Source of the DNA: Dactylosporangium sp040605635
GTDB lineage: Bacteria; Actinomycetota; Actinomycetes; Mycobacteriales; Micromonosporaceae
DNA: 64,000 nt
Direction of reading: 5' to 3'
NCBI RefSeq assembly: GCF_040605635.1
Contig: NZ_JBEXDG010000050.1
Span: forward strand, 17,796-81,795
A program made the translations under genes and the position numbers. Under the pieces are notes generated by a model. The model was not told where the DNA came from. It saw only the letters and a program-made list of their open reading frames with translations, and did no database searches. Below are positions 1 to 9,033 of the stretch, in pieces. How positions within the stretch are numbered: the first letter of the stretch is position 1; each line of letters begins with the position of its first letter.

Positions 1-1
1 G

Positions 2-1948
2 CCGCCGGCCGCCGACACCGGGGTCCCCGTCGTGCTGTGCCCGGGCCTGATCGGCTCGAAGGAGGACTTCCTGCCGCTGCTGCCGGCCCTGGCCGCCGCC
101 GGGTACCGGGCCTACGCCTACGACTACCACGGCCACTACGGCGTCTCGGAGGACGGCGACCATTCGATCCACCGGCACGCGCAGGACCTGATCGCCGTCC
201 TGGACGCCCTGGGTGCCGAGAAACCGCACGTCGTCGGGCACTCCTACGGCGGGTTCGTGGTCCGGGCCGCCGCCCTCGCCGAGCCGGACCGCCTCGGGTC
301 CGCCGCGCTCATCGGCAGCGGGCCCGGCATGGACGGCCCAAAGCACCGCAAGATCCTCGGCGGCTTCGACCACACGCTGTCGCTGCAGGGCAACGCCGTC
401 ATGTGGCCGGTCGTGCGGCGGCTCGTCCCCGAGGACGACGTGGCCCGGCGCGAGTTCTGGCGGACCCGGCTGCGGCTGATGCGCCCCGCGTTCGTCCGCG
501 GTGCCCTGGCGTCCCTCGCCGGGGAGACCGACCGGGCCGAGGGGCTGCGCGCCACCCGGCTGCCGCTGCTGGTCATGCACGGTCACCGGGACCGCAAGCT
601 GTGGTCCGCGACGGAGTTCGCCGGCTACGCCGAACGCGCCGGCGCGTCCCTGGCCGTCATCGCCGGCGCCGCGCACAGCCCCAACCTGGAGCAGCCGGGC
701 CCGACCGCCGACGCGCTGCTGCGCTTCTGGGCGGAGACCGACCGGCGGCGGGCCCTGCGGACGTTCGTCGACCTGGTGCGCCCGACCGCGCGCGCCGACC
801 CGTATCCGGCCTACCGGCGGCTGCGCGGGGCGACCCCCGTCCTGCCCGTGCAGCTGCCCGGCAAGGCGGAGGCGGTGGTGCTCACCCGGTACGCCGACTG
901 CGCCCGCCTCCTGCAGGACGCCACCTTCGTCAGCGCCGGCGAGGCCCCGGAACTGCTCACCCCGACCTGGCGCGACCACCGGCTGGTCCGCTGCCTCTAC
1001 CAGTCGTTCGGCTGGCGGGAAGGTCCGGCGCACCTGCCGCTGCGCACCGCCCTGGCCCGGCGGCTCACCCCGCGCCGCTGCCCGGTCCAGCACGCCGACG
1101 TCGTCGAGGTCGCCACGTCGGTGCTGGACGACTTCGAGCGACGGCTCGCCGGGGGAGCGGTGGTCAACCTCGCCGAGGCCGTCGCCGTGCCGTTCGCGTC
1201 GCTGGTCACCGGGCGGCTCCTCGGCATCCCGGACGCCGCCGCGCTGCGGCTCGGTGCCGCCGCCCGCGCCGGGAGTGCGGCGTTCGAGCCGTTCATGACA
1301 CCCCGGCAGCGCGCCGCCATGGCGGCCGCCGGGGAGATCATCATCGACACCCTGCAACGGCATGCCGATGACGGGCTCCTCGGTCTCGTCCGCGCGCACC
1401 GGCCGGACGGCGGCGAGCAGTACCAGGGCGACCTCGCGCTGCTGTTCGGCGCCGCCTACGACTCCCCGGCGAGCCTCATCACCCTCGGCGCCCGGCTCCT
1501 GCTGACCCACCCCGGCCAGGCGGACGAGCTGCGCCGGGACCCCGCCACCGCCGAGCGCGCCGTCGAGGAGATCCTCCGTTACGACCCGCCCGTCCAGATC
1601 GCCGTCCGGATCGCGACCGAGGCGTGCGAGTTCGGCGGCGTGCCCGTCGCACCCGGCACCGCCCTGCTCGGCATCCTCGGCGCGGCCAACCGCGACCCCG
1701 CGTACACCGACGACCCCGACACGTTCCGGATCACCCGGCGCACCACGCGGCCGCCGCTGTCCTTCGGCACCGGACGGCACTACTGCCCGGGCTCCGCCCT
1801 CGCCCGCACGCACGCGCAGGTGCTGTTCCCGATGCTGCTGCGCCGCTTCCCCGGCCTTCGCCTCGCCGGGGCGCCCAGGTTCCGCTCGCCCGGCACCGTG
1901 CTGCGCGGCATCGAAGACCTACCCGTCGTTGATTGCGAGGCCTCCTGA
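2..1948 (+). CDS. Alpha/beta-hydrolase fused to cytochrome P450-type domain (5' partial)
   Basis: The reading frame is open to the left edge, so the true start lies outside the window. The first ~240 visible residues form an alpha/beta-hydrolase: nucleophile elbow GHSYGG near nt 238-255, an acidic residue in HGHRDR, and a late His in AAHSPN. The remaining ~400 residues are a bacterial P450 fold with the ExxR pair (EILR, near nt 1568) and the heme-ligand motif FGTGRHYCPG (nt 1762 on). The I-helix reads AAYDSP where an AGxDT/S motif is normal, so the oxygen-activating Thr is Ser followed by Pro. The stop overlaps the start of the glycosyltransferase gene (TGATG), indicating translational coupling. 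In macrolide and anthracycline loci a P450-like helper (EryCII, DnrQ, DesVIII) sits directly before an EryCIII-type glycosyltransferase. This domain could be such a helper, although helpers usually lack the heme Cys that is present here. An active P450 tailoring fusion is the alternative. Confidence 0.85.
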   Translation, partial: PPAADTGVPVVLCPGLIGSKEDFLPLLPALAAAGYRAYAYDYHGHYGVSEDGDHSIHRHAQDLIAVLDALGAEKPHVVGHSYGGFVVRAAALAEPDRLGSAALIGSGPGMDGPKHRKILGGFDHTLSLQGNAVMWPVVRRLVPEDDVARREFWRTRLRLMRPAFVRGALASLAGETDRAEGLRATRLPLLVMHGHRDRKLWSATEFAGYAERAGASLAVIAGAAHSPNLEQPGPTADALLRFWAETDRRRALRTFVDLVRPTARADPYPAYRRLRGATPVLPVQLPGKAEAVVLTRYADCARLLQDATFVSAGEAPELLTPTWRDHRLVRCLYQSFGWREGPAHLPLRTALARRLTPRRCPVQHADVVEVATSVLDDFERRLAGGAVVNLAEAVAVPFASLVTGRLLGIPDAAALRLGAAARAGSAAFEPFMTPRQRAAMAAAGEIIIDTLQRHADDGLLGLVRAHRPDGGEQYQGDLALLFGAAYDSPASLITLGARLLLTHPGQADELRRDPATAERAVEEILRYDPPVQIAVRIATEACEFGGVPVAPGTALLGILGAANRDPAYTDDPDTFRITRRTTRPPLSFGTGRHYCPGSALARTHAQVLFPMLLRRFPGLRLAGAPRFRSPGTVLRGIEDLPVVDCEAS

Positions 1949-3111
1949 TGCGGGTGCTGTTCACCATCAATCCGGCGCCCGGGCACCTGTACGCGCTGGT
2001 GCCCCTGGCCTGGGCGATGCACCTGAGCGGGCACGACGTCCTCGTCGCCGCGCCGCAGTCGATGGGGCAGCAGATCCGCCGCGCCGGGCTCAGCCACGCC
2101 GTCGTCGGCGGCGACGCGTCGTTCTTCGAGCTGTGGCCGCCGCACCTGCGCCTCGGCGGCAACGACACCCTCGACCTCACCGTCTTCGCCGCCATCGCCG
2201 AACGCACCGGCCCCGACGTCGTCGCCCTCGCCCGCGCCTGGCGGCCCGACCTCATCGTCACCGAACCCGTCGAATACGCGGCGCCCCTGGCCGCCACGCT
2301 CCTGGGCATCCCATGGGTGCTGCACCACTGGGGCCTTCCTGTCCCCTCCGACGTGCACCGCGCCGCGCTCGCCGACATCGCCGACCGGCTGCTGCGCCTC
2401 GCCGACGTCCTCGGCGTCTCACAGTCGACCGACGCGCCGCTCACGACCGTCGACACGTGCCCGCCGTCGCTGCGCTTTGCCGATTCGGTCCCGGGGCTGC
2501 CGATGCGGTACATCCCGTACAACAGCGCCAGCACGCTGCCGGAATGGCTGTTCGCGCCCCGCGTGCGGCCCCGGGTCTGCGTCTCCATGGGCACCGTGCC
2601 GATCCCCGAGGGCGTCGACGGGCTCACCGCCGCCGTCGAGGGGATGCGCGACCTCGACGTGGAGGTCGTCGTCAGCGGCGCCGGCGTGCACGGCATCGAG
2701 GACCTGCCGCCCAACGCCCGTCGCGTCGGGTGGCTGCCGCACCACGTGCTGCTGCCCACCTGCGACCTGTTCGTGCACCACGGGGGGTCCGGCAGTTCCA
2801 TGGCCGCCCTCGGTGCGGGTCGTCCGCAGCTGGTACTGCCGCAGATGTGCGACCAGTTCAGCATCGCCGACCGGCTCGCGGCCGCCGGTGTCGCGCGCGG
2901 CGTCGCCTTCGCCGACCGGTCCCCGGCGGCGGTCCGCACCGCCGTCCGCGCGCTGCTCGCCGACAGCGCCGTCACCCGCCGCGCCGGCCGGATCCGCGAC
3001 GAGATCGCCGCGCTGCCCTCGCCTGCGGCGGTGGCCGCGACCCTGGCGGGCCTGACGGCGGGCGCCCGGCCTGGCATGGTGGAGGCATGTGCAGGAACAT
3101 CCGGGTACTGA
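1948..3111 (+). CDS. GT1-family glycosyltransferase (EryCIII-like)
   Basis: This 387-residue protein should transfer a sugar from a nucleotide-activated donor to a small-molecule acceptor in the cytoplasm. The N-terminal acceptor lobe begins MRVLFTINPAPGH, with the conserved His of GT1 enzymes. The C-terminal donor-binding lobe carries the signature HHGGSGSSMAALGAGRPQ followed by PQMCDQF. Length and layout fit the antibiotic UGT family. The ATG at 1948 is chosen because it overlaps the TGA of the hydrolase-P450 gene and begins exactly at the first beta strand; the in-frame start at 1933 would add five unconserved residues. Neither acceptor nor sugar can be told from the sequence. No deoxysugar biosynthesis genes lie to the right, so any such cluster would extend left of the window. 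Confidence 0.88.
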   Translation: MRVLFTINPAPGHLYALVPLAWAMHLSGHDVLVAAPQSMGQQIRRAGLSHAVVGGDASFFELWPPHLRLGGNDTLDLTVFAAIAERTGPDVVALARAWRPDLIVTEPVEYAAPLAATLLGIPWVLHHWGLPVPSDVHRAALADIADRLLRLADVLGVSQSTDAPLTTVDTCPPSLRFADSVPGLPMRYIPYNSASTLPEWLFAPRVRPRVCVSMGTVPIPEGVDGLTAAVEGMRDLDVEVVVSGAGVHGIEDLPPNARRVGWLPHHVLLPTCDLFVHHGGSGSSMAALGAGRPQLVLPQMCDQFSIADRLAAAGVARGVAFADRSPAAVRTAVRALLADSAVTRRAGRIRDEIAALPSPAAVAATLAGLTAGARPGMVEACAGTSGY

Positions 3112-3359
3112 ACAACTTCGAGCCGCCGGCGACCGAGGACGAGATCGAGGCCGCCGCCGTCCAGTACGTGCGCAAGGTCGCCGGCATGACCCGCCCCTCG
3201 CAGGCGAACCAGGCCGCCTTCGACGCCGCGGTCGCCGCGGTCGCCGCGGCGACCCGCGAACTGCTCGGCGGCCTCGTCACCAACACCCCGCCCCGCGACC
3301 GCAAGATCGAGGCGGCCAAGGCAAAGGCCCGGGCCGCCGAACGCTACGGGACCCGCTAG
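3087..3359 (+). CDS. DUF2277 family protein
   Basis: A small 90-residue protein starting MCRNIR with the family's strongly conserved NFEPPATEDE segment, a central VRKVAGMTRPSQAN block and a basic C-terminus, at the usual length for DUF2277. No function is established for this family. The start codon lies 25 bp inside the 3' end of the glycosyltransferase gene in another frame and is preceded by GGTGGAGGC, a good ribosome-binding site, so it is probably co-translated with the upstream genes. No metal or catalytic motif is obvious apart from Cys2. Confidence 0.85.
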   Translation: MCRNIRVLNNFEPPATEDEIEAAAVQYVRKVAGMTRPSQANQAAFDAAVAAVAAATRELLGGLVTNTPPRDRKIEAAKAKARAAERYGTR

Positions 3360-3387
3360 CCGTTACGCGCGCTCCGCGCGGGTCTCG

Positions 3388-3443
3388 CCATGATCCGGAA
3401 GACTTCTTGTCGCTGGGGCGACTACAGCTCTTCCGGATCATGG
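3388..3443. repeat. Palindromic repeat, copy 1 (50-bp core at 3391-3440)
   Basis: The arms CCATGATCCGGAAGA (3388-3402) and TCTTCCGGATCATGG (3429-3443) are exact reverse complements. An inner stem, TGTCGC against GCGACTACA, closes on a small loop. A second element of exactly the same 50-bp core length lies at 11299-11348 in the same orientation, with identical outer arms and a different inner stem. There is no T-run after the hairpin, so it is not a classical terminator; it looks like a REP-type dispersed palindrome. Confidence 0.85.
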
Positions 3444-3552
3444 AGGACCATTCGTCGAAAAATTTCAAAGTGCGGTCAGCATCTTGCGGTGAGGGATCGA
3501 CCAAGTTACGGTTCGTTCCTTCATCGTTGCCGTTCCCCGCCAGGAGCGTGTC

Positions 3553-6500
3553 ATGCGCCGTGCCCTATTCCGTCTCCTGCCGGCAGCGCTGACGCTGACC
3601 GCAGCCGTTGCCGTGCCTGCTCCCGCGCAGGCCGACGCCACCACGATCTCCGTCGACAACCTCCGGACCGGCTGGGACAGCAACGAGCCGGGGCTCGCGC
3701 CGTCGGCCGTCTCCGCGTCCGACTTCGGCCAGCTGTACTCGGCCACCGTCAACGGCCAGGTGTACGCGACGCCGATCGTCGCCGCAGGCACCCTGATCAC
3801 CGCCACCGAGAACAACTGGGTGTACGGGCTCAACCCCGCGACCGGCGCCGTGATCTGGTCCCGCAGTGTCGGGCCGGCGTGGCCCGCGTCCGCGATCGGC
3901 TGCGGCGACCTGGTGCCCAACATCGGTGTCACCAGCACCCCGGTCTACGACCCGGTGACCGGTTCGGTGTTCTTCATGGCCAAGGTCAACGACGGCCCCG
4001 ACGCCGACCACCCGCACTTCTACCTGCACTCGATCAACCCCGCGACCGGCGTCGAACGGTCCGGCTGGCCGGTGACGATCCAGGGCTCGCCGACCAACGA
4101 CCCCGGCAACACGTTCAACGCGAAGACCGCCGCCCAGCGCCCCGGCCTGCTGCTGCTCGACGGCGTCGTCTACGCCGGGTTCGCCAGCCACTGCGACTAC
4201 GGCCCGTACGTCGGGTACATCGCCGGCGTGCGTACCACGACGCCGCAGATGACGACGCTGTGGTCGACGGAGGCCGGGCGCAGCAACGGCATGGCCGGCA
4301 TCTGGCAGTCCGGCGGTGGCCTCGTCTCCGACGGGCCCGGCCGGATCATCGTCTCCACCGGCAACGGCGTCTCGCCCGCACCCGGCCCCGGCACCAGCCC
4401 GCCCGGCACCCTCGCCGAGTCGATCATCCGGCTGCAGGTCAACGGCGACGGCTCGCTGACCGCGAAGGACTTCTTCAGCCCGTTCAACAACAGCCGCCTC
4501 GACCAGGACGACACCGACTTCGGCTCCGGCGGCCCGATGGCGCTGCCCGCGGGCTTCGGCACCGCCGCCCATCCGAAACTGCTGGTGCAGACCGGCAAGG
4601 ACGGCCGCGTGTACCTGCTGAACCGCGACAACCTGGGCGGCAACGCGCAGGGGCCGGGCGGCGGCGACGCGTCCGTCGGCCCGCCCGCCGGACCGTACAA
4701 CGGCGTCTGGGGACACCCGGCGTTCTGGGGCGGCGACGGCGGCTACGTCTACCAGGTCGAGAACCAGGGCTTCCTGCGCGCGTTCAAGTACGGCGTCAAC
4801 GGCGCCGGCCTGCCCGTCCTCACCTCGGCCGGGACCAGCGCGTCCACGTTCGGCTACACGTCCGGCTCGCCGGCCGTGACGTCCACCGGCACCACCTCCG
4901 GATCGGCCATCGTGTGGGCCGTCTACAGCGACGGGTCCAACGGCGCCAACGGCCAGCTGCGCGCCTACGACGCGCTGCCCGTCAACGGCAGGCTCAACCT
5001 GCGCTACAGCGCGCCGATCGGGGTCGCGACGAAGTTCATCACCCCCGCGACCGACGGCGGCCGGGTGTTCATCGGCACCCGCGACGGGCACGTCATCGGC
5101 TTCGGCCGGCCCACCACGGCGGCCCTGACCAGCAGCCCCACCGACTTCGGCAGCGTCGGCGTCGGCAGTACGGCCAACGCCACCGTCACCGTGACCGCCA
5201 CCCGCGCGGTCAGCGTCTCGGCGATCACGACCGCCGCGCCGTTCGCCGCGACCGCGCCGGCGCTGCCGGTGAACCTCACCACCGGGCAGACCCTCTCCGT
5301 GCCGGTGCGGTTCACACCCACCGCGACCGGCGGCGCGACCGCCAGCCTCACCTTCACCACCGACGCCGGGACCGTGCCGTTCGACCTGCACGGCGTCGGC
5401 ACCCGGCCCGGCCTCGGCGCGACCCCGTCGACGCTGGCGTTCGGGACCGTGCCGACCGGCGCCAACAAGACCCTCGGCGTCAGCGTCACCAACACCGGCA
5501 CGTCCGCGGTGACCATCACGGGCTTCACGCCGCCGGCCGCGCCGTTCACCGCCATCGGCGCCCCCGCGACCGGCACGACCCTCGCCGCGGGCGCGTCCGT
5601 GTCCGTGTCCGTGCGGTACACGCCGACCACCGCGGGCAACCAGAGCAGCTCCTTCATCGTGACCAGCAGCGCCGGCGCCGTCACCGTCCCGGTCACCGGC
5701 ACCGCGGTCTCCGGCGCGCCGCACCTGACGATCACGCCGAACCCGGTCGCGTTCGGGCAGGTGCCGGTCGGGCAGACGGCGACGCAGACGTTCGACATCG
5801 CCAATACGGGCAACATCGCGCTGACACTGACGAAGGCGGCGCCGCCGGTCGGGGCGTTCAACACCACCACGCCGGTGTCCGAGGGGCAGCAGCTGTCGCC
5901 CGGTGACGTCATCCACCAGACGGTGACCTTCACACCGTCCTCGGCGGGCGCGCAGTCGGCGGTGTACTCGATCACCGGCGACGACGGGCAGGGCGCGATC
6001 CTCGTGCAGCTGACCGGGACCGGCGTGACGGGCACCGGGACCACCAACATGGCCGCGGGCCGTCCGGTGACCTCCTCCAGCGCGCAGGGCGGCTACCCGG
6101 CGACCAACGCCGTCGACGCCGACGTGAACTCCTACTGGGAGAGCGCCAACAACGCGTTCCCGCAATGGATCCAGGTCGACCTCGGCTCGACGGTCGCCGT
6201 CGGCAAGGTGACGGTCAAGGTCCCGCCGGCCGCCGCCTGGGCCGCCCGGCGGCAGACCATCGCGGTCCTCGACGGTGCCTCCGGTGCGGTGCTGCGTCCC
6301 GCGGCCGACGTCGCGCTCGACCCGGCGACCGGCAACACCGCCGACATCCCGGTCACCGGCGCCGTGCGCTATCTGCGGCTGCAGATCACCGGCAACACCG
6401 GATGGCCCGCCGGTCAGCTGTCGAGCTTCGAGGTGTACGGGACGGGCGGTGGACCCGCGACGCTCACGCTGAGCCCGACGGCACTGTCCTTCGAGGACAC

Positions 6501-7482
6501 CGCGGTCAACGACAACAGCGACTGGCAGACGGTGCTGGTCACGAACACGGGATCCGGACCGGCGACGGTCTCCGGGATCACCGCCACCGGCGACTACACC
6601 CGCGTCACCACCTGCGGGACCGTCATCGCGGCCGGGGCCAACTGCACCGTCACCGTCACGTTCCATCCCACCGCCGCCGGCACCCGCACCGGGACGCTGA
6701 CGGTCGCCTACGGCGGTTCGTCGGTGGGTGTGGCGTTGTCCGGCAAGGGCGTGGCCACCGGCAGCCCGGCGCTGACGGCGAACCCGACCACGCTGAACTT
6801 CGCGGCCACCACGGTCGGCTCGTACAGCGGCGCGCAGACCGTCACGGTCACCAACACCGGCACCGCGGCGGCGAACGTCTCCGGGGTCAGCGTCGCCGGC
6901 GACTACTCGCAGACGAACACGTGCGGCACGACGATCGCGGCCGGGGCGAACTGCACGGTCAGCGTGACGTTCCGGCCGACCGTGACCGGCACCCGGACCG
7001 GCTCGCTGACCGTCAACTACGGCGGCACCCCGCTCAGCGTCGTGCTGTCCGGGCAGGGCGCCTCGGCGAGCGGGCAGAACCTGGCGCTGGGCCGGCCGAC
7101 CACGCAGTCGTCGAACACGCAGAACTACGGCTCCGGCAACGTCGTGGACGGCGACGCCAACACGTACTGGGAGAGCGCCAACAACGCCTTCCCGCAATGG
7201 GTGCAGATCGACCTCGGCTCGACGGTCGCCGTCGGCAGGGTCACCCTGCGGCTGCCCCCGTCGACGGCGTGGGCGACGCGCACCCAGACGGTCACGGTGA
7301 CCGACGGCTCGACCGGCGCGGTGCTCCGCTCCTCGATCACCGTCACCTTCGACCCGGCGACCGGCAACACCGCGATCCTGTCGTTCCCGGCGGCGAACGT
7401 CCGCTACCTGCGGATCACCGTCACCGCCAACAGCGGCTGGCCCGCCGGGCAGCTGTCCGAGGTGGAGGCCTACAACCTCTAG
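3553..7482 (+). CDS. Secreted beta-propeller protein with choice-of-anchor and discoidin domains
   Basis: A 1,309-residue exported protein. Residues 1-27 are a Sec-type signal peptide ending in AQA. Residues ~28-517 have the blade signatures of a PQQ-like/quinoprotein beta-propeller (GLNPATGAVIWSR, a typical blade turn). Three Ig-like choice-of-anchor D (ASPM/Hydin-type) repeats follow at ~517-826, an F5/8 discoidin domain at ~830-965, two more Ig-like repeats at ~968-1170, and a second discoidin domain at ~1173-1309. The discoidin domains probably bind glycans. The propeller could bind a ligand or a quinone cofactor; I see nothing that decides between dehydrogenase and binding roles. The ATG at 3553 follows CAGGAGCGTGTC and starts directly at the MRR signal peptide. 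A terminator follows at 7515, so this is probably a monocistronic unit before the sugar importer. Confidence 0.85.
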   Translation: MRRALFRLLPAALTLTAAVAVPAPAQADATTISVDNLRTGWDSNEPGLAPSAVSASDFGQLYSATVNGQVYATPIVAAGTLITATENNWVYGLNPATGAVIWSRSVGPAWPASAIGCGDLVPNIGVTSTPVYDPVTGSVFFMAKVNDGPDADHPHFYLHSINPATGVERSGWPVTIQGSPTNDPGNTFNAKTAAQRPGLLLLDGVVYAGFASHCDYGPYVGYIAGVRTTTPQMTTLWSTEAGRSNGMAGIWQSGGGLVSDGPGRIIVSTGNGVSPAPGPGTSPPGTLAESIIRLQVNGDGSLTAKDFFSPFNNSRLDQDDTDFGSGGPMALPAGFGTAAHPKLLVQTGKDGRVYLLNRDNLGGNAQGPGGGDASVGPPAGPYNGVWGHPAFWGGDGGYVYQVENQGFLRAFKYGVNGAGLPVLTSAGTSASTFGYTSGSPAVTSTGTTSGSAIVWAVYSDGSNGANGQLRAYDALPVNGRLNLRYSAPIGVATKFITPATDGGRVFIGTRDGHVIGFGRPTTAALTSSPTDFGSVGVGSTANATVTVTATRAVSVSAITTAAPFAATAPALPVNLTTGQTLSVPVRFTPTATGGATASLTFTTDAGTVPFDLHGVGTRPGLGATPSTLAFGTVPTGANKTLGVSVTNTGTSAVTITGFTPPAAPFTAIGAPATGTTLAAGASVSVSVRYTPTTAGNQSSSFIVTSSAGAVTVPVTGTAVSGAPHLTITPNPVAFGQVPVGQTATQTFDIANTGNIALTLTKAAPPVGAFNTTTPVSEGQQLSPGDVIHQTVTFTPSSAGAQSAVYSITGDDGQGAILVQLTGTGVTGTGTTNMAAGRPVTSSSAQGGYPATNAVDADVNSYWESANNAFPQWIQVDLGSTVAVGKVTVKVPPAAAWAARRQTIAVLDGASGAVLRPAADVALDPATGNTADIPVTGAVRYLRLQITGNTGWPAGQLSSFEVYGTGGGPATLTLSPTALSFEDTAVNDNSDWQTVLVTNTGSGPATVSGITATGDYTRVTTCGTVIAAGANCTVTVTFHPTAAGTRTGTLTVAYGGSSVGVALSGKGVATGSPALTANPTTLNFAATTVGSYSGAQTVTVTNTGTAAANVSGVSVAGDYSQTNTCGTTIAAGANCTVSVTFRPTVTGTRTGSLTVNYGGTPLSVVLSGQGASASGQNLALGRPTTQSSNTQNYGSGNVVDGDANTYWESANNAFPQWVQIDLGSTVAVGRVTLRLPPSTAWATRTQTVTVTDGSTGAVLRSSITVTFDPATGNTAILSFPAANVRYLRITVTANSGWPAGQLSEVEAYNL

Positions 7483-7514
7483 CAAAGTTGTCAGACGTTT
7501 TCTGGCACGCTGGC

Positions 7515-7543
7515 AGTCCCGGGGTCTGTGCGGCCCCGGGACT
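7515..7543 (+). terminator. Intrinsic terminator after the propeller gene
   Basis: A perfect 10-bp stem (AGTCCCGGGG / CCCCGGGACT) with a 9-nt loop is followed by TTTCGG, 33 bp after the stop codon. The T-run is short, as is common in high-GC actinobacteria. Confidence 0.7.
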
Positions 7544-7770
7544 TTCGGCGGATCGAACCATACTTCTGGTCGCGAGATAAGTCGTCCGTGCGTCTCGGGT
7601 TGACCCTCCGGTTGACGCCGCTTGTCGAACCGGACGTTCATCACCAAACGACTTCCGTTCGCACTAGGTTCACTCGACGACATGAGTGAGCCGCGTCTCT
7701 GCTGCTACCGCTTCGCAGGCGCTCACCTGTGGATGGATTCGCCCGCCAGCGAGGCCACGGGAGGTTCGAC

Positions 7771-9033
7771 GTGTGGAAGGGCCGCCTGGCCATCATCGCG
7801 CTGCTGGCCGTGTCGCTGCTGGCAGGACTGTCGCAGCTGACCGTCGGGGGCGCGAGCGACGACCAGCTCGAGGTCTACTCCTGGTGGACCGGCCCCGGTG
7901 AGGAGGAGGGCCTGGCCGCGATGGCCGAGGCCTTCGAGGCGGCGAACCCCGGCATCCGCTTCGTCAACGCCGCCGTCTCCGGCGGTGCGGGCTCCAACGC
8001 CAAGGCGATCCTCGCCAGCAGGCTCCTCGCCAACGATCCACCCGACTCCTATCAGCGCCACGCCGGTCTGGAACTGCTCGACGACGTGCGCTCCGGCAAG
8101 GTCCAGGACCTGACCGGCCTCTACGAGGAACAGGGCTGGGGCAAGGTCTTCCCGAAGGGCCTGCTGGACAACCTCACCATCGACGGCAAGATCTACGCCG
8201 TCCCGGTGAACATCCACCGGGCGAACCTCATCTGGTTCAACCCTCGCACGCTGCGCGAACTCGGCATCGCCGGCCCGCCGAAGACCTGGGCCGACTTCCT
8301 CGACCAGGCCGCGCTGATCCGGGGCAAGGGCAAGGTGCCGCTCGCCGTCGGCCCGGAGTGGACACAGAAGCACCTCATGGAGACCGTCCTGCTCGGGGAG
8401 CTCGGCGCCGACGCCTACGAGCGGCTCTTCGCCGGCGACCTCGGCTGGACCTCACCGCAGGTCACCTCGGCCCTCGACATGTTCGGCAAGGTCCTCGGCA
8501 GCTCCGACGTGAAGTCCGCCGCCGGCGAGTGGCAGCCGCAGCTCGACCGGATCGTCGAGGGCTCCGCGGTGTACGCCGTCATGGGCGACTGGAGCTCCTC
8601 CTACCTGGAGCAGTCGAAGAAGCTGCGGTGGCGCGACGGCTACGACGTCGCCACCTCACCCGGCACCGAAGGTGTCTACGACTTCCTCTCCGACTCCTTC
8701 ACCCTCCCGACGGGCGTCCGGTCCCCTGAGCTGTCCCGCAAGTGGCTCATCGAGTGCGGCTCCGCCGACGGGCAGAACCTGTTCAACCCCTTGAAGGGCT
8801 CCATCCCCGCCCGTACCGACGCGTCGGCGGACCTCTACCAGGGGTACCTCGGCTGGACGCTGCAGCACTGGCGTGACCCTCGCACACGCATCGTCGGGTC
8901 CCTCGCGCACGGCGTCGTGGCCAACAACGCCTACAACGCCGAGATCGACTCCGCGCTCGGACTGTTCGTCCAGCACGGCGACCTCGGCAAGTTCGCCAGC
9001 ACCGTGCAGCAGCAGTTCCAGGAGACCCGATGA
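7771..9033 (+). CDS. ABC sugar-binding protein (extracellular family 1)
   Basis: A solute receptor for a carbohydrate ABC importer. The 420-residue protein has an N-terminal hydrophobic export segment (WKGRLAIIALLAVSLLAG) but no lipobox Cys, so it may stay anchored by an uncleaved helix or be released. The mature part has family-1 features: the opening LEVYSWWTGPGEEEGL strand, PVNIHRANLIWFNPRTLRE, and the KTWADFLDQA helix typical of sugar receptors. GTG at 7771 is preferred to the in-frame ATG at 7729 because GGGAGG sits at 7759-7764 with correct spacing and because it removes a 14-residue non-signal extension. Its stop overlaps the first permease by ATGA. The ligand is unknown. Confidence 0.88.
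   Translation: MWKGRLAIIALLAVSLLAGLSQLTVGGASDDQLEVYSWWTGPGEEEGLAAMAEAFEAANPGIRFVNAAVSGGAGSNAKAILASRLLANDPPDSYQRHAGLELLDDVRSGKVQDLTGLYEEQGWGKVFPKGLLDNLTIDGKIYAVPVNIHRANLIWFNPRTLRELGIAGPPKTWADFLDQAALIRGKGKVPLAVGPEWTQKHLMETVLLGELGADAYERLFAGDLGWTSPQVTSALDMFGKVLGSSDVKSAAGEWQPQLDRIVEGSAVYAVMGDWSSSYLEQSKKLRWRDGYDVATSPGTEGVYDFLSDSFTLPTGVRSPELSRKWLIECGSADGQNLFNPLKGSIPARTDASADLYQGYLGWTLQHWRDPRTRIVGSLAHGVVANNAYNAEIDSALGLFVQHGDLGKFASTVQQQFQETR

Noticed and set aside
3391..3440. Calling the 50-bp palindrome a rho-independent terminator
   Set aside because: No T-run follows it in either direction, and a second copy has the same exact length and arms, which fits a dispersed repeat better.
3553..5100. Naming the propeller a PQQ-dependent alcohol dehydrogenase
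   Set aside because: Blade motifs are visible, but I cannot find the catalytic Asp/Glu set or the disulfide ring of such enzymes, so only the fold is claimed.
3565..7683. A 1,372-codon open frame antisense to the propeller gene
   Set aside because: It is an Arg/Gly/Ala-rich shadow typical of high-GC antisense frames, with no ribosome-binding site or domain. The plus-strand frame has clear signal peptide and domains.
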